Of a DNA stretch of 10,961 nucleotides, positions 7,506 to 10,961 are shown in pieces; positions within the stretch are counted from its first letter, which is position 1; each line of letters starts with the position of its first letter. Source of the stretch: UMGS755 sp045132895. GTDB taxonomy: Bacteria; Bacillota; Clostridia; UBA1381; UBA9506. The translations under genes were made by a program, and so were the position numbers. The DNA lies in the NCBI GenBank assembly GCA_045132895.1, contig JBGUTC010000075.1, positions 1 through 10,961 of the forward strand, in the 5' to 3' direction. The notes beneath the pieces were generated by a model, which had not been told where the DNA came from, did no database searches, and worked only from the letters and a program-made list of their open reading frames with translations.

Positions 7506-8566
7506 TGCGGCTTCACCTTCTCTCCGTCCAAAGCCGCAAGGCCAATTTCAAGAGCCCGACGGTATCTCTCCGCATTTTCTCCCGAAAGGCCCTCTGCGAA
7601 CTTCCGGGCAAACATACCGCGAATACCGGGTTCCTGCATAAGTTTTGCAAGTTCTAGCGGACGCTTCGTTTTATCATAAAATTTGACAAAAAAGCATTCG
7701 GAAAGTGCCTCTGCCAGAACCGTTGTATCAGGCTGAAGTTCTGTTTCTCCTTCGAGGATGATTTTATACAAATCCTTGTCACTAAGACCGGATTTTCGCA
7801 CCAGAGAAAGAATGGCTTCATGGGTCAGGCAATCCGTAACATCAACAGAAAGCGTTCTAAACGACCGACAGCAAACAGGAATAAACTCCGTTTTAACTCC
7901 CGTTTCCGTCAATTCGACACGGACAACACCCTTTTCATCCAGTTCATCAAACCCACGTCCTTCCGGGCAACCGGGGTACACACAAAGGGTCTGACCCAGT
8001 TTGGTTTCTTCGTATGTATGGACATGCCCTAACGCCAGATAGGAAAGACCGGACGCCGCAATCATCTCCCTGTCAACAGGATTATAAGCGCCGCCGCCCA
8101 GATCACCATGCATTAACAGAACAGAGGGTCGTCCCGGTTCCGGATGAAAATCAGAAAGAAGCGGTTCAGGCTCAGTCCCATGACCAAAGGAAATACCATA
8201 AAAATTATATCCGCAGATTGTAACACTGGAAAGTTCCGTCCCAAAAACATGGACGTTAGAAGGAAACTGAACCAGTTCATAGTAAGACTTCGGCCCCAAC
8301 GGGTCGTGATTCCCCGCTGCAATCAACACCGGAATATCGCCCAGGGATGCAAAACCTTCGCATAAAACACGAATGGTTTCTGCCTCAACGGAATCCTGAT
8401 CAAATAAATCGCCGGCAATCAAAAGAGCATCTGCCTCTTTAGCAAGTTCAATCACAGAAAGAAAAGTACGCCGGAGTTCCGCCTGCCGGACAGAAGCACA
8501 AGCCTCGCTTCCCAGGCCGGAAAACACCGTATCCAGATGTAAGTCACCACAGTGAATCAGTCTCAC
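7502..8566 (-). CDS. yhaO: YhaO-like metallophosphoesterase, SbcD/Mre11-type DNA exonuclease
   Basis: A 354-residue calcineurin-like phosphoesterase of the SbcD/Mre11 type, expected to use two Mn or similar ions to cut DNA ends. All metal-binding motifs are present in order: DLH (Asp8, His10), GDLFD (Asp53), GNHD (Asn86, His87), MHGD (His153) and GHVH (His181, His183). The region after about 200 forms the capping/partner-binding part and has no motif I can name. The GTG at 8566 is chosen because the next residues RLIHCGDLHLD give the usual strand-1 start, and AGGAA (8579-8575) lies 8 bases upstream. It heads the unit, directly downstream of a good promoter, and overlaps the ATPase gene by 4 bases, matching the yhaO-yhaN order in Bacillus. 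It could equally be called SbcD-like; the membrane-hairpin partner favours YhaO. Confidence 0.9.
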   Translation of the reverse strand: MRLIHCGDLHLDTVFSGLGSEACASVRQAELRRTFLSVIELAKEADALLIAGDLFDQDSVEAETIRVLCEGFASLGDIPVLIAAGNHDPLGPKSYYELVQFPSNVHVFGTELSSVTICGYNFYGISFGHGTEPEPLLSDFHPEPGRPSVLLMHGDLGGGAYNPVDREMIAASGLSYLALGHVHTYEETKLGQTLCVYPGCPEGRGFDELDEKGVVRVELTETGVKTEFIPVCCRSFRTLSVDVTDCLTHEAILSLVRKSGLSDKDLYKIILEGETELQPDTTVLAEALSECFFVKFYDKTKRPLELAKLMQEPGIRGMFARKFAEGLSGENAERYRRALEIGLAALDGEKVKPQ

Positions 8567-8606
8567 AAAAACACTTCCTTTCTGTCCATAAACTCTTCTA
8601 TTTTAT

Positions 8607-8635
8607 ATTATAGCACATATTTAAGCAAATCTCAA
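8607..8635 (-). promoter_or_regulatory. Sigma-A type promoter of yhaO-yhaN(-metY)
   Basis: On the minus strand TTGAGA (8635-8630, five of six consensus bases) and a perfect TATAAT (8612-8607) are separated by 17 bases. The start point would be near 8600, leaving a leader of about 35 bases to the GTG start of yhaO. It is back-to-back with the asp23 promoters. Confidence 0.8.
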
Positions 8636-8659
8636 CATTTTCTGTTATGCTTCAGAAAG

Positions 8660-8709
8660 TTTTTCAAAAAAATATTTTGATTTTTTCAAAAATATATATG
8701 GTAATTTTT
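8660..8709. repeat. A/T-tract repeat between the divergent promoters
   Basis: The motif TTTTTCAAAAA occurs at 8660 and 8682 (22 bases apart, about two helical turns), and a third T-tract with TTTTTGAA starts at 8705. It lies just upstream of the asp23 promoters and could act as curved DNA or an UP element that aids RNA polymerase. The repeats are seen; the role is inferred. Confidence 0.4.
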
Positions 8710-8736
8710 GAACATGTGTGGTATAATAGTTATAAC
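8708..8736 (+). promoter_or_regulatory. Second, overlapping promoter candidate for asp23-fakA-recG
   Basis: TTGAAC (8708-8713) and TATAAC (8731-8736) are spaced by exactly 17 bases. It overlaps the extended -10 promoter, shifted by 9 bases, so the two could compete or give two start points. Confidence 0.4.
8719..8727 (+). promoter_or_regulatory. Extended -10 promoter for asp23-fakA-recG
   Basis: TGGTATAAT is a perfect -10 box (8722-8727) with the TGn extension. There is no good -35 box at 17 bases upstream (TGGTAA), which is common for extended -10 promoters. The start point would be near 8734. Confidence 0.65.
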
Positions 8737-8789
8737 TGTATAGATTTCTAAAGCGATTTTTACGTTATTTTTTATAAGGAGGTTGTTCT

Positions 8790-9143
8790 ATGGCAATTAA
8801 AACCGAAAACGAACGTGGCGCAATCATCATGAGTAATACCGTTATTGCGCACATTGCCGGCATGGTCGCAACCGGTTGCTACGGTGTTGTGGGCATGGCC
8901 TATAAAAGTGCCAGCGACAGTTTTGCCAGTTTGTTAAAATGGGACACCATTACAAAAGGCATCAAAGTCAGCACAGAAGATGATAAAATCAGTATTGATT
9001 TGCACATTATCGTCGAATACGGCGTTAACATCAAAGTTATTTCCGACAGCATTATTTCTAACGTCCGTTACAGTGTTGAAAGCATGACCGGATTCCGTGT
9101 CGGTCGTGTTACCGTCAACGTGGAAGGAATCCGCGTGGATTGA
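8790..9143 (+). CDS. yloU: Asp23/Gls24 (YloU) family protein
   Basis: A 117-residue, small cytosolic protein of the Asp23/Gls24 (DUF322) family. Family members are linked to cell-envelope or alkaline stress, and the YloU type is the standard neighbour of fakA. The protein has the typical layout: a start strand RGAIIMSNTVIAHIAGMVA (9-27), the small-residue turn CYGVVGMAYKS (30-40), the strand pair GIKVSTEDDKISIDLHIIVEYG (57-78), a helix IKVISDSIISNVRYSVESMTG (81-101) and a final strand VTVNVEGIRVD. No membrane segment is seen. The ATG at 8790 has GGAGG (8778-8782) 7 bases upstream. The gene lies 17 bases before fakA and is surely co-transcribed. In many Bacillota rpmB lies beside this gene; here yhaO takes that place. 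The biochemical function is not known from sequence. Confidence 0.93.
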   Translation: MAIKTENERGAIIMSNTVIAHIAGMVATGCYGVVGMAYKSASDSFASLLKWDTITKGIKVSTEDDKISIDLHIIVEYGVNIKVISDSIISNVRYSVESMTGFRVGRVTVNVEGIRVD

Positions 9144-9147
9144 TTTC

Positions 9148-9163
9148 GGAGGTGTAAAACTTG
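9148..9163 (+). promoter_or_regulatory. Ribosome binding site that fixes the TTG start of fakA
   Basis: GGAGG (9148-9152) lies 8 bases before TTG (9161-9163). No in-frame ATG or GTG occurs near the required N-terminus, so the TTG start is well supported. Confidence 0.85.
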
Positions 9164-10786
9164 ATATATACAATCGATGCTGCAGCACTTTGCGAAGCGT
9201 TTACTTCTGCAGCGAATAAACTTGTTAACAACAAATCCATTCTGAACGATTTAAACGTATTCCCCGTTCCCGACGGAGATACGGGTTCTAATATGTCCAT
9301 GACAGTTACAGCAGCGGTCAGCGAACTTGTCGGCCGTAGTTTTGAAACCGTCGGCGAGGTCATGAACGTTGTAGCCAGTGCTTCTCTGCGCGGCGCAAGA
9401 GGTAACTCCGGTGTTATTCTGTCTCAGTTGTTCCGCGGCATGTCCAAGCGTTTAAAAGACTGTAAAATTGCTGATGCAACAGACATTTCCGAAGCATTGA
9501 CTGAAGGCGTTGCAACGGCATACCGTGCAGTTATGAAACCTGTGGAAGGGACTATGCTTTCTGTTTCCCGCGACGGTGCTGAGGGCGGCGTTGCCTACCT
9601 GGCCGATAACAACGAGTTGATTGCTCTTCCTTCTGCCGTTGTTACTGCTGCGCAAAAAAGTCTTGACAGAACTCCGGAAATTCTGCCTCAGTTAAAAGCT
9701 GCCGGTGTTGTTGACTCCGGCGGACAGGGTATCTTATACCTTTTAGAAGGCGCTCTTACTTATCTTGAAACCGGCAAAGTCGTTGAGCGTAAAGATGGCG
9801 AGGTACTCCCCGCACCGAAAACCGCTGCAACAAAAGTTGACGCTGCCGATATTACATTTGCATATTGCACAGAGTTTTTGATTGAGAAAAACAATCCGAA
9901 AGCTTCCAGCAAGCTGTTTGCAGAAAACATCCAGAAAAAAGGCGACTCTATGGTTGTTGTTGATGATGAAACCATCATCAAGGTGCATATTCACACCAAC
10001 AACCCCGGTTATGTCATTGAAGAAGCCTTAAAACTGGGTGCTTTAATCAACATAAAGATTGACAACATGAAATATCAGCATAATGAGCTTGCAACCGGCG
10101 CAAAAGAGGAAAAACCTGCTGAGCCTCCCGCTCCCTACGGTTTTGCGGCAGTTGCTGCCGGCGAGGGCATGGAAGACCTGTTCCGCGACATGGGCGCCAA
10201 CGAGGTCATTCTCGGCGGACAGACCATGAATCCGTCTACAGACGATATTCTTGCCGCTGTAGATAAAATCAACGCAGAAGTTGTTTACATTATGCCAAAC
10301 AACAAAAATATTATTATGGCGGCTGAGCAGGTTCGTGATCTGACAGAAAAACAGGTCATTGTTATTCCGACCCGCTCTATTCCTGAGGGAATTTCCGCTA
10401 TGCTGGCTTTCATGCCGGATGCTTCTCCCGAAGAAAACGAAGAAGCCATGAAAGAGGCTGCCTCTTATGTAAAAACCGGTAATGTCACTTTTGCCGTCCG
10501 CGAATTCCAGTTAAACGGCGAAACGCTACCGAAGGGAAAAATCATCGGCTTAACCGGCAAAAATATTCTGGCTGCCGGTGATGATCCGCAGACCGTCACA
10601 AAAGAATTGCTGACCGGTATGGTTGATGATGATAGTGCCATCATCAACGTTTTCTACGGCGAGGATGTTTCGGAAGAAGACGCTGCTAGTCTGCAGGCAT
10701 ATCTGGAAGAAACTTATTCCGCTTGCGATGTTTTGGTTCATAACGGAAAGCAACCCCTTTATTACTATATTGTATCTGTAGAATAG
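9161..10786 (+). CDS. fakA: Fatty acid kinase catalytic subunit FakA (YloV, DAK/DhaL-fold)
   Basis: A 541-residue cytosolic kinase. FakA phosphorylates fatty acids carried by FakB to acyl-phosphate, which feeds phospholipid synthesis through PlsX/PlsY. Parts: an N-terminal DhaL-like ATP domain (about 1-205) with the Mg-nucleotide motif NVFPVPDGDTGSNM (32-45; Asp38, Asp40), LRGARGNSGVILSQLFRG (76-93) and VVDSGGQGILYLLEG (183-197); a middle domain (about 225-310) with Cys236 and His276/His278 (VHIHTNNPG), matching the zinc-site residues reported for the Staphylococcus protein; a Pro/Glu-rich linker (314-325); and a C-terminal DegV-like domain ending HNGKQPLYYYIVSVE, the usual YloV tail. Length is as expected. 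No fakB gene is in the window, so its partner must be elsewhere. It is 15 bases before recG. Confidence 0.95.
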   Translation: MIYTIDAAALCEAFTSAANKLVNNKSILNDLNVFPVPDGDTGSNMSMTVTAAVSELVGRSFETVGEVMNVVASASLRGARGNSGVILSQLFRGMSKRLKDCKIADATDISEALTEGVATAYRAVMKPVEGTMLSVSRDGAEGGVAYLADNNELIALPSAVVTAAQKSLDRTPEILPQLKAAGVVDSGGQGILYLLEGALTYLETGKVVERKDGEVLPAPKTAATKVDAADITFAYCTEFLIEKNNPKASSKLFAENIQKKGDSMVVVDDETIIKVHIHTNNPGYVIEEALKLGALINIKIDNMKYQHNELATGAKEEKPAEPPAPYGFAAVAAGEGMEDLFRDMGANEVILGGQTMNPSTDDILAAVDKINAEVVYIMPNNKNIIMAAEQVRDLTEKQVIVIPTRSIPEGISAMLAFMPDASPEENEEAMKEAASYVKTGNVTFAVREFQLNGETLPKGKIIGLTGKNILAAGDDPQTVTKELLTGMVDDDSAIINVFYGEDVSEEDAASLQAYLEETYSACDVLVHNGKQPLYYYIVSVE

Positions 10787-10801
10787 CGTCTAGGAGGGCA
10801 C

Positions 10802-10961
10802 ATGGCAGATCTGGATTTAAACAGCAGTATTTCTCATCTTTCCGGCGTCGGTGCAAAACGTGCCGCTGCTTTTGGAAAGCTGGGCATTTTCACGCTGGCA
10901 GATCTTCTGTCTCACTACCCCAGAACCTATGAAAACAGAACCTGTCACTTATACACAACTG
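10802..10961 (+). CDS. recG: ATP-dependent DNA helicase RecG, N-terminal part (runs off right edge)
   Basis: The first 53 codons are visible, starting MADLDLNSSISHLSGVGAKR. RecG regresses stalled replication forks and processes recombination intermediates. The visible part shows the helix-hairpin-helix-like LSGVGAKRAAAFGKLGIFT followed by LADLLSHYPRTYENR, which is the conserved entry to the RecG wedge domain. The helicase motifs lie outside the window. The ATG has AGGAGG (10792-10797) 4 bases upstream, rather short but strong. It is the third gene of the asp23-fakA unit, an order close to that of Bacillus, where serine dehydratase genes intervene. Confidence 0.93.
   Translation, partial: MADLDLNSSISHLSGVGAKRAAAFGKLGIFTLADLLSHYPRTYENRTCHLYTT

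Noticed and set aside
8567..8789. A small gene or noncoding RNA in the divergent region
   Set aside because: No open frame with a ribosome site and no terminator-like hairpin were seen; the sequence is explained by promoters and leaders.
1..10961. CRISPR arrays, transposases, attachment sites, tRNA or rRNA genes
   Set aside because: No spaced repeats, terminal inverted repeats or RNA gene signatures were recognised; both strands are almost fully covered by housekeeping genes.

Overview
The window looks like ordinary chromosomal housekeeping DNA from a Gram-positive-lineage bacterium (Bacillota). The basis is strong GGAGG ribosome sites, TTG and GTG starts, an AT-rich sigma-A type promoter before each transcription unit, and Bacillota gene pairs (lon-ysxC, yhaO-yhaN, asp23/yloU-fakA-recG). 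By eye the coding DNA is of middling GC content with AT-rich gaps. A Clostridia or Negativicutes member is my guess, but the genus cannot be read from the sequence. No phage, insertion sequence, CRISPR array, tRNA or rRNA gene was seen. All seven complete genes and both edge-truncated ones look intact.

Layout. Positions 1-8566 are all minus strand and read right to left. The first unit starts at a clear promoter (8607-8635) and runs yhaO-like nuclease (GTG start), yhaN-like membrane ATPase (4-base overlap), then metY (51-base gap). The second starts at a very good promoter (3984-4012) and runs lon, ysxC/engB (8-base gap), a fumarylacetoacetate-hydrolase-family enzyme (4-base overlap), and an Lrp/AsnC-type regulator that leaves the left edge. 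Positions 8567-8789 are a divergent promoter region with A/T tracts. From 8790 the plus strand carries asp23/yloU, fakA (TTG start) and the first 53 codons of recG, with gaps of 17 and 15 bases.

How the genes work together. YhaO and YhaN form an SbcD/SbcC-like nuclease-ATPase pair. The YhaN-like protein has a membrane hairpin at the tip of its coiled coil, where Rad50/SbcC proteins carry a zinc hook. Lon (protein quality control) and YsxC (50S ribosome assembly GTPase) are a classic stress/assembly pair. The FAH enzyme and Lrp regulator appended to them look metabolic. MetY makes homocysteine from O-acetylhomoserine. FakA is the kinase subunit that phosphorylates FakB-bound fatty acids, the Asp23-family protein is its usual genomic neighbour, and RecG is a replication-fork helicase.

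I did not find a convincing undescribed system. The points most worth a second look are the membrane hairpin in the YhaN-like ATPase, a possible hairpin covering the lon ribosome binding site, and the layered promoters before asp23-fakA. No gene-free stretch exceeds 300 bases; the longest is the 223-base divergent region.
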